64,000 nt of DNA from Rhodopseudomonas palustris (GTDB taxonomy: Bacteria > Pseudomonadota > Alphaproteobacteria > Rhizobiales > Xanthobacteraceae): contig NZ_CP041387.1 of the NCBI RefSeq assembly GCF_007005445.1, forward strand, positions 4,293,501 to 4,357,500, given 5' to 3'. The notes under the pieces were generated by a model. It had not been told where the DNA came from, made no database searches, and was given only the letters and a program-made list of their open reading frames with translations. The translations under genes were made by a program, and so were the position numbers. Of the stretch, positions 34,278-45,106 are shown piece after piece (positions within the stretch are counted from its first letter, which is position 1; every line of letters begins with the position of its first letter).

Positions 34278-34386
34278 CAGGGTCAGCGGGTGACCGTCGG
34301 TGGCCCGAAGGAGAGGAAAGAGATTTCGGTTTCCTTCATGGACAACCTCCAGAAAACCTCCGGCAATGCCCTGCCGGAGGTTTTCG
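34278..34386 (+). ncRNA. Candidate small RNA or attenuated leader
   Basis: About 109 bases from the predicted start to an intrinsic terminator. Three hairpins can be drawn: GGTCA/TGACC (34281-34295, loop GCGGG); CCGAA/TTCGG (34305-34329) presenting a purine-rich loop with GGAGAGGAAAGAG; and the terminator AAAACCTCCGGCA/TGCCGGAGGTTTT followed by CGTTTTT. No convincing coding sequence is contained. It could be an independent small RNA, or a transcription-attenuation leader for the CoA-transferase gene 354 bases downstream. Confidence 0.5.
34353..34386 (+). terminator. Rho-independent terminator of the orphan transcript
   Basis: A 13-base perfect stem, AAAACCTCCGGCA (34353-34365) with TGCCGGAGGTTTT (34372-34384), around a six-base loop, followed by CGTTTTT. 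It is not close to the end of any protein-coding gene on this strand. Confidence 0.8.
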
Positions 34387-34739
34387 TTTTTCGGGGACGC
34401 CGGCGAAGCACTCGAGGCATGAACCACCCGACCCGCCGCCCGTACCGTGAGACGGAATAATCGCGACCCTGCCCTGCAAAACCAGCATGCCGGACACCCC
34501 CGTCCGGCGATCGCCCGCAAGCAGATGTGCGATCCTGCCGGTTGCTCCTTGGATTCGTTGAGAAATCAATCATCTGGCGCTACGATCCGATCGCGGTGAC
34601 GCAATCGGATGCGGCCGGGACGAGGCTGGCGGCGCGGGCCGCATACCTCCTTCGCCATTGGTTGCATGGGCTCTCTACCGCCCAGCGACTAGACGAATCG
34701 CATCATTTTCCCGCCGCTCCTAGCAAGAAAGAGCCGTTG

Positions 34740-36299
34740 ATGGTCAACGCCGACCGCATCCTTGCTCCCTCCCTCCGTTCCAAGGTCATGACCGCAACCG
34801 ACGCTGCCGCGCTGATTCCGTCCGGCGCGCATGTCGGCATGAGCGGCTTCACCGGCGCCGGCTATCCCAAGCTGCTGCCGCTGGCGCTTGCCGAGCGCAT
34901 CAATGCGCATCACGCGCGCGGACAGAAGTTCAAGGTCAGCGTCTGGACCGGTGCCTCGACGGCGCCCGAGCTCGATGGTGCGCTCGCCAAGGTCGACGGC
35001 ATCGAGATGCGGCTGCCGTATCAATCCGATCCGACCTGCCGCAAGCGCATCAATGCCGGGCGGATGGAGTACATCGACATCCATCTGTCGCACGTCGCGC
35101 AGCACGCCTGGTTCGGCTTCCTCGGCAAGCTCGACATCGCGGTGGTCGAGGTCGCCGGCATCCGCGAGGACGGCAGCCTGATCCCGTCATCGTCGATCGG
35201 AAACAACAAGACCTGGCTCGACCTCGCCGACAAGGTGATCCTCGAAGTCAACGCCTGGCAGGATATCCGCCTCGAAGGCATGCACGACGTGTACTACGGC
35301 ACTCAATTGCCGCCGAACCGCAAGCCGATCCCGATCCTCGCGTCCGGCGACCGGATCGGCGAACAGTATCTGCGCTGCGATCCGGCCAAAATCGTCGCCA
35401 TCGTCGAGACCAACCTGCCCGACCGCAACTCGGCGTTCTCGCCGCCAGACGACACCTCGCAGGCGATCGCCGGGCACATCCTGGATTTTCTCGGCCACGA
35501 GGTAAAGAAGGGCCGGCTGCCGCACAATCTGCTGCCGCTGCAATCGGGCGTCGGCAACGTCGCCAATGCGGTGATGGCCGGCCTCGAAGACGGCCCGTTC
35601 GACAACCTCACCGCCTACACCGAAGTGCTGCAGGACGGCATGCTTCACCTGTTGCGCAAGGGCAAGCTGACCCATGCGTCGGCGACCGCACTGTCGCTGT
35701 CGCCGGACGGTTACGACGAATTCCTGCGTAATCTCGACTTCTACCGCGAGCGCATCGTGCTGCGACAGCAGGAGATTTCCAACCACCCGGAAGTGATCCG
35801 GCGGCTCGGCGTGATCGCGATGAACGGCATGATCGAGGCCGACATCTACGGCAACGTCAACTCGACCCACGTGATGGGCACCAGCATCATGAACGGCATC
35901 GGCGGCTCCGGCGACTTCGCCCGCAACAGCTATCTGTCGTTCTTCATGACGCCGTCGGCGGCGAAGGGCGGAAAGATCTCCTGCATCGTGCCGATGGCCT
36001 CGCATGTCGACCATACAGAGCACGACGTCCAGGTGATCGTGACCGAGCAGGGCCTCGCCGATCTGCGCGGCCTGTCGCCGAAGCAGCGCGCCAAGGTGAT
36101 CATCGAGAACTGCGCGCATCCGACCTTCCGGCCGGCGCTGAAGGAATACTTCAAGCGCGCGCTGGAATATTCGCCGGGCCTGCACACCCCGCATATTCTC
36201 GACGAAGCGCTGACCTTCCTGCCGAACTGGATGGCCAACAAGGCTGCGCGCGAAGCCTGGCGCGACGATGCGGTGGTGCAGGCCGACGCCTGGCGGTGA
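34740..36299 (+). CDS. Acetyl-CoA hydrolase/succinyl-CoA:acetate CoA-transferase
   Basis: A 519-residue class I CoA-transferase of the Ach1/AarC/ScpC family. The sequence begins VNADRILAPSLRSKVMTATDAAALIPSGAHVGMSGFTGAGYPK. The catalytic Glu is Glu295 in AYTEVLQDGML, preceded by LQSGVGNVANAVMAGL. The C-terminal half has GIGGSGDFARNSYLSFFMTPSAAKGGKISCIVPM and TEQGLADLRGLSPKQRA. It exchanges CoA between succinyl-CoA and acetate, or hydrolyses acetyl-CoA. An open frame extends 213 bases upstream but is not conserved in character; ATG 34740 follows AAAGAG. Confidence 0.92.
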   Translation: MVNADRILAPSLRSKVMTATDAAALIPSGAHVGMSGFTGAGYPKLLPLALAERINAHHARGQKFKVSVWTGASTAPELDGALAKVDGIEMRLPYQSDPTCRKRINAGRMEYIDIHLSHVAQHAWFGFLGKLDIAVVEVAGIREDGSLIPSSSIGNNKTWLDLADKVILEVNAWQDIRLEGMHDVYYGTQLPPNRKPIPILASGDRIGEQYLRCDPAKIVAIVETNLPDRNSAFSPPDDTSQAIAGHILDFLGHEVKKGRLPHNLLPLQSGVGNVANAVMAGLEDGPFDNLTAYTEVLQDGMLHLLRKGKLTHASATALSLSPDGYDEFLRNLDFYRERIVLRQQEISNHPEVIRRLGVIAMNGMIEADIYGNVNSTHVMGTSIMNGIGGSGDFARNSYLSFFMTPSAAKGGKISCIVPMASHVDHTEHDVQVIVTEQGLADLRGLSPKQRAKVIIENCAHPTFRPALKEYFKRALEYSPGLHTPHILDEALTFLPNWMANKAAREAWRDDAVVQADAWR

Positions 36300-36317
36300 G
36301 CAGATAACCGAATCCGG

Positions 36318-36429
36318 CCCCTCATCCTGAGGAGCGGCCGTGAGGCCGCGTCTCGAAGGATGAGCTGTCAGGTGATCGTGGCCCATCCTTCGAGACGCCG
36401 TGCGATGCGCGGCTCCTCAGAATGAGGAG
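36318..36429. repeat. Intergenic palindromic repeat
   Basis: Imperfect palindrome with outer arms CCCTCATCCTGAGGAGC and GCTCCTCAGAATGAGG and inner arms CGTCTCGAAGGATG and CATCCTTCGAGACG. This is a dispersed repeat type known throughout Bradyrhizobium and Rhodopseudomonas intergenic regions. It separates the convergent CoA-transferase and acyltransferase genes and may end both transcripts. Confidence 0.8.
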
Positions 36430-36450
36430 GTGCCCGTTACGAAGCGGCGA

Positions 36451-37503
36451 TCACTCCGCCGGCTGCAGCCGCGCGGCCTTCTTGCGCGGGGCGATCCAGA
36501 ACGCGTCGGGGCGTTCGAACAGGAACGTCGCGCCGCTCTTCATCGCCAGTTTCCAGACGATCAGCGCGCCGATCACCCCGGCGACATTGACCAGGATCGC
36601 GATCACGCCGAGGTCCAGGAACGGTGCGAACTTCAGCAGCAGCGTGCGGCTGATCGCCATCGGCAGAAAGAACGCCAGATAGATCACGATCGAATGCTCG
36701 CCGCAGAACCGCACGCCGTCGAGCCAGCGCTTCTCCGCCAGCAGAGTGCCCGCCGTGATGATGGCGCAGGCACCGGCGAGCCCGAGCAGCAGCGACACCA
36801 ACGGCAGGTCCGCCCATCCGAGGAATACGACCGCGGCGTTGATCACCGCCCACGACGCCAGCCCGGCCAGTGCCAGCACCGGCCGCCCGCGCGCCGCGTC
36901 CGACAGCGCGAACACCTGCCGGGCGAACAGATAGCCGGTATAGAAATAGAAGAACTTGCTGCAGAACTCGTCGGGCACCATCCAGCCGGTGGAGATGTGC
37001 AGCGACTCTAAAACCGCCGCGATGCCCCAGACCAGCAGCGACGGGACGCGCCTTGTCAGCTTGGTGACGACGAAGAAGATCGGCAAAAGATAGATGAACC
37101 ACAGCGTGCCGAACGGATCGATGAACGACAGCGCGTACAGTTTGGCGACCCCCGCCCAGCCGATCTCGGCCGCGAAGCTAGGCGCCTTGAAGGCGAATTG
37201 GATCGTCACCCACAGCACATAGAAGTAGGCGAAATGCACCACCTTGCGGTCGAGATAGGTGCGCCAATCACGGTCGATCACCACCGCCAGGAACAGGCCG
37301 GAGATCAGAAAAAAGTCGGGCATTCGGAACGGCCGAGCGAACTCGACCACGTAGTGCATGAAACTGATCTGGCCGGCGGCGGCCTCGACGCCGAGCACCG
37401 AATGCATCATCACCACCATGATGATGCAGATGCCCTTGGCGTAGTCGACCCAATCGACCCGGCCGGCGTGCATACGCGGAACGTGTGTGCCGTTCGCCGT
37501 CAT
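36451..37503 (-). CDS. Acyltransferase 3-family membrane protein
   Basis: A 350-residue inner-membrane protein with about ten hydrophobic helices. The N-terminal signature RVDWVDYAKGICIIMVVMMHSVLG and the catalytic-loop FRMPDFFLISGLFLAVVIDRDWRTYLDRKVV place it in the acyltransferase 3 superfamily, which moves O-acetyl groups onto sugars or polysaccharides across the membrane. LWFIYLLPIFFVVTKL and FCGEHSIVIYLAFFLP further along fit NolL/OpgC-like members. The acceptor is unknown and no polysaccharide genes are adjacent. Confidence 0.88.
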   Translation of the reverse strand: MTANGTHVPRMHAGRVDWVDYAKGICIIMVVMMHSVLGVEAAAGQISFMHYVVEFARPFRMPDFFLISGLFLAVVIDRDWRTYLDRKVVHFAYFYVLWVTIQFAFKAPSFAAEIGWAGVAKLYALSFIDPFGTLWFIYLLPIFFVVTKLTRRVPSLLVWGIAAVLESLHISTGWMVPDEFCSKFFYFYTGYLFARQVFALSDAARGRPVLALAGLASWAVINAAVVFLGWADLPLVSLLLGLAGACAIITAGTLLAEKRWLDGVRFCGEHSIVIYLAFFLPMAISRTLLLKFAPFLDLGVIAILVNVAGVIGALIVWKLAMKSGATFLFERPDAFWIAPRKKAARLQPAE

Positions 37504-37675
37504 GGTTGTTCCCGTCTGATGCGGACGGCATCATCTTCCGCCAGATCGGTTGCGTTAGTGTTGCCCTCAGCACCGAATGTGCCGCATTTTCGGAATTGTG
37601 AGCACCGGTGAGCCGTTTTGCCGCTGGGTATGGTTTCTGTTAACCATCCGCGCCCTGCACCGTTCGAGCCGCCTT

Positions 37676-40273
37676 TTGACCCGCACTTTCGACATTCCGC
37701 TTCCGATCGATGACGCGCTGGACGATCTCTCCGGCGCGCTCGAGGCGAGTAATACTGCGGTGCTGGTGGCGCCGCCCGGCGCCGGCAAGACCACCCGCGT
37801 GCCGCTGGCGCTGCTCGACGCCCCGTGGCTGAAGGACCAAAAGATCATCGTGCTGGAGCCGCGGCGGATCGCCGCCCGCGCCAGCGCGGAGCGGATGGCC
37901 AGGACGCTGGGTGAGAACGCCGGCGAGACGGTCGGCTACCGGGTCCGGTTCGGCTCCAAGGTGTCGCGTACGACCCGGATCGAGGTCGTCACCGAAGGCA
38001 TCTTCACCCGCCAGATTCTCGACGATCCGGAACTGACCGGCATCGGCGCGGTGCTGTTCGACGAGTTTCATGAACGTTCGCTCGACGCCGATCTGGGCCT
38101 TGCACTGGCCCGCGACGCCCAGCAGGGCCTGCGCGAAGACCTGCGCATTCTGGTGATGTCGGCAACCATCGACGGCGCCCGCGTCGCCCGGTTGCTCGGC
38201 GATGCGCCGGTGGTCGAAAGTCTCGGCCGGGCATTTCCGGTCGAAACCCGCTATCTCGGCCGGAAGGCCGATGCGCCGCTGGAGCGGCAAATGGCCGAGG
38301 CGATCGCACAGGCACTGCGTGGCGAGCCCGGTTCGGTGCTGGCGTTTCTGCCCGGCGCAGCCGAGATCCGCCGCACCGAGACGATGCTGGCCGAGCGGGT
38401 GCAGGACCGTTCGGTCGAGATCGTACCGCTGTTCGGCGCGCTCGACGCCGCGGTTCAGGATCGCGCCATCCAGCCGGCAGCCAAGGGCAAGCGCAAGGTG
38501 GTACTGGCGACGTCGATCGCCGAAACGTCGCTGACCATAGAAGGCGTCCGCATCGTGGTCGATTGCGGGCTATCGCGGGTGCCGCGCTACGAGCCGGATC
38601 TCGGCCTGACCCGGCTTGAGACGGTGCGGGCATCACGCGCCGCCGTCGACCAGCGCCGCGGCCGTGCCGGCCGCATCGAACCCGGCGTCTGCTACCGGCT
38701 GTGGGACGAGCCGCAGACCGCATCGCTGCCGCCCTATACGCAGCCGGAGATCCTGTCCGCCGATCTGTCGTCACTGCTGCTCGATCTCGCCCAATGGGGC
38801 GTCGCCGATCCGTCGTCACTGGCCTTCCTCGATCCGCCGCCGCAGCCGGCGCTGAAGGAAGCCCGCGAGCTGCTCGGCGAGCTCGGCGCGCTCGACCCGG
38901 ACGGGCGCATCACCGACGAGGGCCGCAGCCTGCGGGCGATGGCGCTACCGCCGCGGCTGGCGCGAATGATCGTCGATGCCGCCCGCCACGGCTGCGCCGA
39001 CGACGCTGCCGAAATCGCCGCGATCCTGACCGAACGCGGGCTCGGCGGCGACAGCGCCGACCTCGACGCCCGCCGCGACAATTTCCGCCGCGACCGCTCG
39101 CAGCGCGCGATGAGCGCGCGGCAGATGACGGAGCGATGGGCGCGGCAGGCGGACAATCGCGGCACGCCTTCACCCGCTTCGCCGCAAAACGCAGCCCCGT
39201 CTTCTCCCTCCCCCCTTGCGGGGGAGGGTCGGGGTGGGGGGGCAACGGGCACGGCTGCGATTCGGAGCACCCCCACCCCCGACCCCTCCCCGCAAGGGGG
39301 AGGGGAGCTAAGTACCGGCGTCCTCCTCGCTTTCGCCTTCCCCGATCGCGTCGCCAAGAACCGCGGCAATGGCAGCTTCACGCTCGCCAACGGCCGCGGC
39401 GCCGCGATCGAGCAGACCTCTGGGCTGGCGCGTGCGCCGTATCTGGCGGTCGGCGAACTCACCGGTACTGCGGCGCAGGGACGGATTCTGCTGGCTGCGC
39501 CGATCACGCTTTCCGAGATCGAGCTGCATTTCGGCGATCAGATCACCGATGCCGACGAGGTGAGTTTCGACCGCTCCGCGATGACGCTGCGGGCGCGGCG
39601 CCGCCGGGCGCTGCACGCCATCACGCTGTCCGAAGCGCCGCTGGCGCTGGCGCCGTCTGAGGGCACCGCCCGGGTGCTGGCCGATGGTTTGATTGCCGCC
39701 GGGCTCGACCGGCTGCCATGGTCGAAGCAGCTTCAGCAATGGCGCGGCCGGGTGATGTTCCTGCGCAAGGCCGAGGGCGAACCCTGGCCTGATTTGTCGG
39801 ATGCCGCCCTCGCCGACACGCGGGAAGACTGGCTGGTGCCTGCGCTGTTCGACAAGACCGGGCTGAAGGATTTTTCCGCTTCCGACCTGTCCGACGCCCT
39901 GATGAACCTGCTGCCGTGGGACCTGCGCGTCCGGCTCGAGCGCGAGGCGCCGACGCATTTCGAGGCGCCCACCGGCTCGAAGCTGCCGATCGATTACGAG
40001 GCCGAACAGGGCCCAACCATCGCGGTGCGGCTGCAGGAATTGTTCGGGCTGACCATCCATCCCTCGGTCGCCGGCGGCGCGGTGCCGCTCGTGCTGGAGC
40101 TGCTTTCGCCGGCGCATCGCCCGGTGCAGGTCACGCGCGACCTGCCCGGCTTCTGGCGCGGCTCTTACGCCGGCGTGCGGACCGATCTGCGCGGCCGCTA
40201 TCCGCGCCATCCATGGCCGGAAGACCCGGCCTCGGCGCCGCCGACCCGCCGAGCCAAGCCGAAAGGCACCTGA
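37676..40273 (+). CDS. hrpB: ATP-dependent helicase HrpB
   Basis: An 865-residue DEAH-box-type RNA helicase homologue. In order: Walker A APPGAGKTTRVP, VLEPRRIAARASAERMA, Walker B DEFHERSLDADLGL, motif III LVMSATIDG, AFLPGAAEIRRTETML, VVLATSIAETSLTIEGV, motif VI DQRRGRAGRIEPGVCYRLW. The C-terminal HrpB domain ends HPWPEDPASAPPTRRAK. The TTG start at 37676 matches the position where relatives begin (TRTFDIPLPID); an ATG at 37577 is possible. An in-frame palindromic repeat at 39203-39308 adds about 35 residues not expected in the family. The biochemical role of HrpB is poorly defined. Confidence 0.9.
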   Translation: MTRTFDIPLPIDDALDDLSGALEASNTAVLVAPPGAGKTTRVPLALLDAPWLKDQKIIVLEPRRIAARASAERMARTLGENAGETVGYRVRFGSKVSRTTRIEVVTEGIFTRQILDDPELTGIGAVLFDEFHERSLDADLGLALARDAQQGLREDLRILVMSATIDGARVARLLGDAPVVESLGRAFPVETRYLGRKADAPLERQMAEAIAQALRGEPGSVLAFLPGAAEIRRTETMLAERVQDRSVEIVPLFGALDAAVQDRAIQPAAKGKRKVVLATSIAETSLTIEGVRIVVDCGLSRVPRYEPDLGLTRLETVRASRAAVDQRRGRAGRIEPGVCYRLWDEPQTASLPPYTQPEILSADLSSLLLDLAQWGVADPSSLAFLDPPPQPALKEARELLGELGALDPDGRITDEGRSLRAMALPPRLARMIVDAARHGCADDAAEIAAILTERGLGGDSADLDARRDNFRRDRSQRAMSARQMTERWARQADNRGTPSPASPQNAAPSSPSPLAGEGRGGGATGTAAIRSTPTPDPSPQGGGELSTGVLLAFAFPDRVAKNRGNGSFTLANGRGAAIEQTSGLARAPYLAVGELTGTAAQGRILLAAPITLSEIELHFGDQITDADEVSFDRSAMTLRARRRRALHAITLSEAPLALAPSEGTARVLADGLIAAGLDRLPWSKQLQQWRGRVMFLRKAEGEPWPDLSDAALADTREDWLVPALFDKTGLKDFSASDLSDALMNLLPWDLRVRLEREAPTHFEAPTGSKLPIDYEAEQGPTIAVRLQELFGLTIHPSVAGGAVPLVLELLSPAHRPVQVTRDLPGFWRGSYAGVRTDLRGRYPRHPWPEDPASAPPTRRAKPKGT
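39203..39308. repeat. Palindromic repeat inserted in frame within hrpB
   Basis: Left arm ctccctcccccttgcggggg-type (39204-39240) and right arm running to 39307 are near-perfect inverse copies of the dispersed intergenic element with cccttgcgggggagggtcgg. It sits inside the hrpB frame without a stop and encodes a Ser/Pro/Gly-rich stretch (PSPLAGEGRGGG ... TPTPDPSPQGGGE). Confidence 0.85.
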
Positions 40274-40403
40274 GCCGGCGCCGGCATTAATCCTTCGCTC
40301 ACCGTTTTGGCTAAAAACAGCCTGATGCATCGGGCGCCTCGGTCGCGCTCGGCATCCGCGCGTGATCCAATCGGCGCGGTGACGGACGGTGTGAGTAGGC
40401 GTC

Positions 40404-40922
40404 ATGCGTAGCATTTTGATTTTCGCCGCGGCTCTCGTGGTGCTCGGCACCGTGATGGCCCAAATCGCCGACCGGATCGCTCCGGCCCCGGCGCAGGCGC
40501 ACGCCGCGCCCCCCGGCACCATCGGCATGTTGGCCGCCTCCGACGGCGGTCGCCGCAACCTCAGCATCGCCCGCGATCCGCGCGGCCATTTCCGCACCGA
40601 CGGACGAATCGACGGGCAGCGGCTGACCTTCATGGTCGACACCGGCGCATCTGCGGTGGCGTTGAACGAGAGCTCGGCGGCACGGTTCGGCCTGCGTCCG
40701 TCGCGCGGCGACTACACCACGCAGGTGTCGACGGCGAACGGCCAGGTCAAAGCCGCGCGCGCCCGGATCGCGATGCTCGACATCGGCGGACTGATCGTGC
40801 GCGACGTCGATGCGCTGGTGCTACCCGACGAGGCGCTGTCGGAAAATCTGCTCGGTCTGTCGTATCTGTCGCGGCTGAAGCGGTTCGCCTATGCGGACGG
40901 CCGGATGGTGCTCGAGCAATAG
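40404..40922 (+). CDS. Membrane-anchored retropepsin-like aspartic protease
   Basis: A 172-residue protein. One N-terminal hydrophobic helix (MRSILIFAAALVVLGTVMAQI) is followed by a single-domain clan AA protease. The active-site triplet is Asp79-Thr-Gly in LTFMVDTGASAVALNE, and the family's second conserved segment NLLGLSYLSRLKRFAYADGRMVLEQ forms the C-terminus. This matches the TIGR02281-type bacterial retropepsin-like proteins, probably periplasmic and dimeric; substrates are unknown. It stands alone between hrpB and a convergent DMT permease. Confidence 0.88.
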   Translation: MRSILIFAAALVVLGTVMAQIADRIAPAPAQAHAAPPGTIGMLAASDGGRRNLSIARDPRGHFRTDGRIDGQRLTFMVDTGASAVALNESSAARFGLRPSRGDYTTQVSTANGQVKAARARIAMLDIGGLIVRDVDALVLPDEALSENLLGLSYLSRLKRFAYADGRMVLEQ

Positions 40923-40959
40923 GCTCCCGGCAAACTCTACCGTTCCGGCGCAAGCACCC

Positions 40960-41826
40960 TCAGCCGCGTTTCAGCATGTCCTTGGCTGCCAGCAATCCGC
41001 CGCCGGCGATCAGCAGCGCCGCCACCGCGAGCGTCGCGGTCGGCCGGGCATAGCCGGCGACGATCAGAAAGGCGGTCGACAGCAGCGGCGTGGCGTAGGA
41101 CGCAGCCCCGAGCACGCGAATGTCGCCGCGCTTCATGCCGATATCCCAGGCATAGAACGCAGCCCCCACCGGACCGATGCCGAGCGCCACGATCGCGACC
41201 CATTGCAGGGCAGTTTCCGGCCACGCCGTCGCTTCGATCAGCACATGGACCGCCGCGGCGAGCAGCGCAGTGACGAAGCAGAAACCGGCAACCGCATCGG
41301 TCGGCACCGCACTCAGCCGGCGCGACAGCACCGAATAGCTCGCCCAAACGAAAGCCGCGACGAAAGCGGCGGCGAGACCCGGCAGATAGGCCCGCTCGAG
41401 CGCCGCGCCGTTGCCGGTGAACAGCAGCACGGTACCGGCGAGCCCCAGCAGCGCACCGGCCAGGTGATGCGGCATCAGCCGCTCGCCCGGCAGCAGCGAC
41501 GAGAACAGCACGATCAGCAGCGGCCACAGATAGTTCAGCAGCCCCGCCTCGGCCGGCGGCGCCAGCCGCAGCGCAACGAAATACAGCGCGTGATAGCCGA
41601 ACAGACCGCCGACACCGACCGCCCACACCAGCGGCGGCTGGCGCAACGCGCGCACCGCCTGCGGCCGCGCGATCCATCCCACCGCTGCGGCAGCCGCACC
41701 GATCGCAAACGTCATCGCGGCGAGCTGGAATGGCGGAATGGTGCCGGTCGCGACCGTCATCACCGCGAGCAGCGACCACATCAGGATCGCCGACAGCCCG
41801 ATCAGCGTGGCGACGCGCGGCGTCAC
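40960..41826 (-). CDS. EamA/DMT-superfamily permease (YddG-like)
   Basis: A 288-residue protein with about ten hydrophobic helices in two repeats. The first repeat includes LIGLSAILMWSLLAVMTVATG and LFGYHALYFVALRLAPPAEAGLLNYLWPLLIVLFSSLLPGERL. The second includes FVWASYSVLSRRLSAVP and GIGPVGAAFYAWDIGMKRGDIRVLGAASYATPLLST. The pattern is typical of the YddG-type aromatic amino acid or metabolite exporters. It lies downstream of phaB on the same strand with 76 bases between. Confidence 0.85.
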   Translation of the reverse strand: MTPRVATLIGLSAILMWSLLAVMTVATGTIPPFQLAAMTFAIGAAAAAVGWIARPQAVRALRQPPLVWAVGVGGLFGYHALYFVALRLAPPAEAGLLNYLWPLLIVLFSSLLPGERLMPHHLAGALLGLAGTVLLFTGNGAALERAYLPGLAAAFVAAFVWASYSVLSRRLSAVPTDAVAGFCFVTALLAAAVHVLIEATAWPETALQWVAIVALGIGPVGAAFYAWDIGMKRGDIRVLGAASYATPLLSTAFLIVAGYARPTATLAVAALLIAGGGLLAAKDMLKRG

Positions 41827-41902
41827 TGCAGCGCTCCGCAGCTACGGCACATCGCGACGCCGCCGCAATCGCCCCGCACGACCACGGCCAACGCACCGCG
41901 CC

Positions 41903-42628
41903 TCACACCATGTATTGACCGCCGTTGATGGTCAGGGTCGATCCGGTGATGTAGCCGGCCTCGTCGCCGGCGAGGAACACCACCGCGCGCGCGATTTCCT
42001 CGGCTTCGCCGAGCCGGTTGCACGGGATCAGCGGCAGGATCGCTTTTTCCAGCACGTCCTTCGGCACCGCCTGCACCATCTCGGTGTTGATGTAGCCGGG
42101 ACAGATCGCATTCACCGTGATGCCGCCGCGGGCATTCTCCAGCGCCAGCGCTTTGGTGAAACCGATGTCGCCGGCCTTCGCGGCCGAATAGTTGACCTGG
42201 CCGAACTGTCCCTTCTGACCGTTGATCGACGAGATGTTGACGATGCGGCCGAACTTGCGCGCACGCATGCCTTCGATCACCTGCCGAGTCATGTTGAACA
42301 GCGAGCCGAGATTGGTGTTGATCACCGCATTCCATTGCTCGAGCGTCATCTTGTGAAAGGCGCCGTCGCGGGTGATGCCGGCATTGTTGACCAGAATGTC
42401 GACCGGCCCGAGTTCGGCCTCGACCTTCTTGACGCCCTCGGCGCAGGCATCGAACGAACTCACGTCCCATTTAAATACCGGAATACCCGTCTCGTTCTTG
42501 AACTTCTCCGCGGCCGAATCGTTGCCGGCATAAGACGCAGCAACCTCATTGCCCGCCGCCTTCAACGCCTTGCTGATTGCTGCACCGATTCCACGCGTTC
42601 CCCCCGTCACCAACGCCACCCGCGCCAT
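41903..42628 (-). CDS. phaB: Acetoacetyl-CoA reductase
   Basis: A 241-residue short-chain dehydrogenase, NADPH-dependent, converting acetoacetyl-CoA to (R)-3-hydroxybutyryl-CoA for polyhydroxybutyrate. The cofactor loop TGGTRGIGAAI is at residues 8-18. NNAGITRDGAFHKM is characteristic of PhaB, and the catalytic residues are the Ser in NISSINGQKGQFGQ and Tyr147/Lys151 in YSAAK. The C-terminus is GGQYMV. GGGAGGAG precedes ATG 42628. It lies downstream of phaA but a terminator intervenes, so it probably has its own promoter. Confidence 0.95.
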   Translation of the reverse strand: MARVALVTGGTRGIGAAISKALKAAGNEVAASYAGNDSAAEKFKNETGIPVFKWDVSSFDACAEGVKKVEAELGPVDILVNNAGITRDGAFHKMTLEQWNAVINTNLGSLFNMTRQVIEGMRARKFGRIVNISSINGQKGQFGQVNYSAAKAGDIGFTKALALENARGGITVNAICPGYINTEMVQAVPKDVLEKAILPLIPCNRLGEAEEIARAVVFLAGDEAGYITGSTLTINGGQYMV

Positions 42629-42716
42629 TGCAAAACTCCTCCCACAATTCCTTTTTTGTCTAGAACGCGATTGTGTCTTTTCGAATAAAAGGATGGCCGC
42701 TCGTGAACATCAAGCA

Positions 42717-42744
42717 AAAACGCCCGGCAATCTGCCGGGCGTTT
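42717..42744 (-). terminator. Rho-independent terminator of phaA
   Basis: On the minus strand, AAACGCCCGGCA and TGCCGGGCGTTT form a stem with a three-base loop followed by TTTTTG, 66 bases after the phaA stop and about 90 bases before the phaB start. Confidence 0.8.
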
Positions 42745-42809
42745 GAACAATCGTTCTTGCACTGCAACTGATCAGTCCGTGTATCGCGACATCGTCGCGA
42801 CACGCGCGA

Positions 42810-44850
<2,041 letters not shown>

Positions 44851-45084
44851 AGCGGTTCTGCGTTGATGGAATCTCGGCCGCGCTTCGACGCACTCGCTCA
44901 CCACAGGCAGAACCTCGTGGTGAGGATGCGCGAAGCGCAGTCTCCAGCCATGCGCCGCAGCCGCTACGGCTGCTCCTCCTTCGGGCCGCCCGGCTTTACC
45001 GAGCTTCTCGGAGCCTGAGCGATAATTGGTTCAGGCGCAGTGATCATTTCGTTAGTCGCGAGGTTCGTTCACCGCTGTCGTGAC

Positions 45085-45103
45085 GGCCGGGCTCGTCCCG
45101 GCC
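45085..45103. repeat. Short palindrome of the GGCCGGG...CCCGGCC type
   Basis: Stem GGCCGGG / CCCGGCC with loop CTCGT, four bases beyond the stop of the minus-strand EAL gene. It belongs to a dispersed family (gtcatggccgggctcgtcccggccat) common in Bradyrhizobiaceae and may end that transcript. Confidence 0.55.
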
Positions 45104-45106
45104 ATC

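Noticed and set aside
34339..34460. Small plus-strand open frame starting at ATG 34339 within the candidate small RNA
   Set aside because: The ATG lacks a properly spaced ribosome-binding site and the frame runs through the terminator stem, so it is unlikely to be translated.
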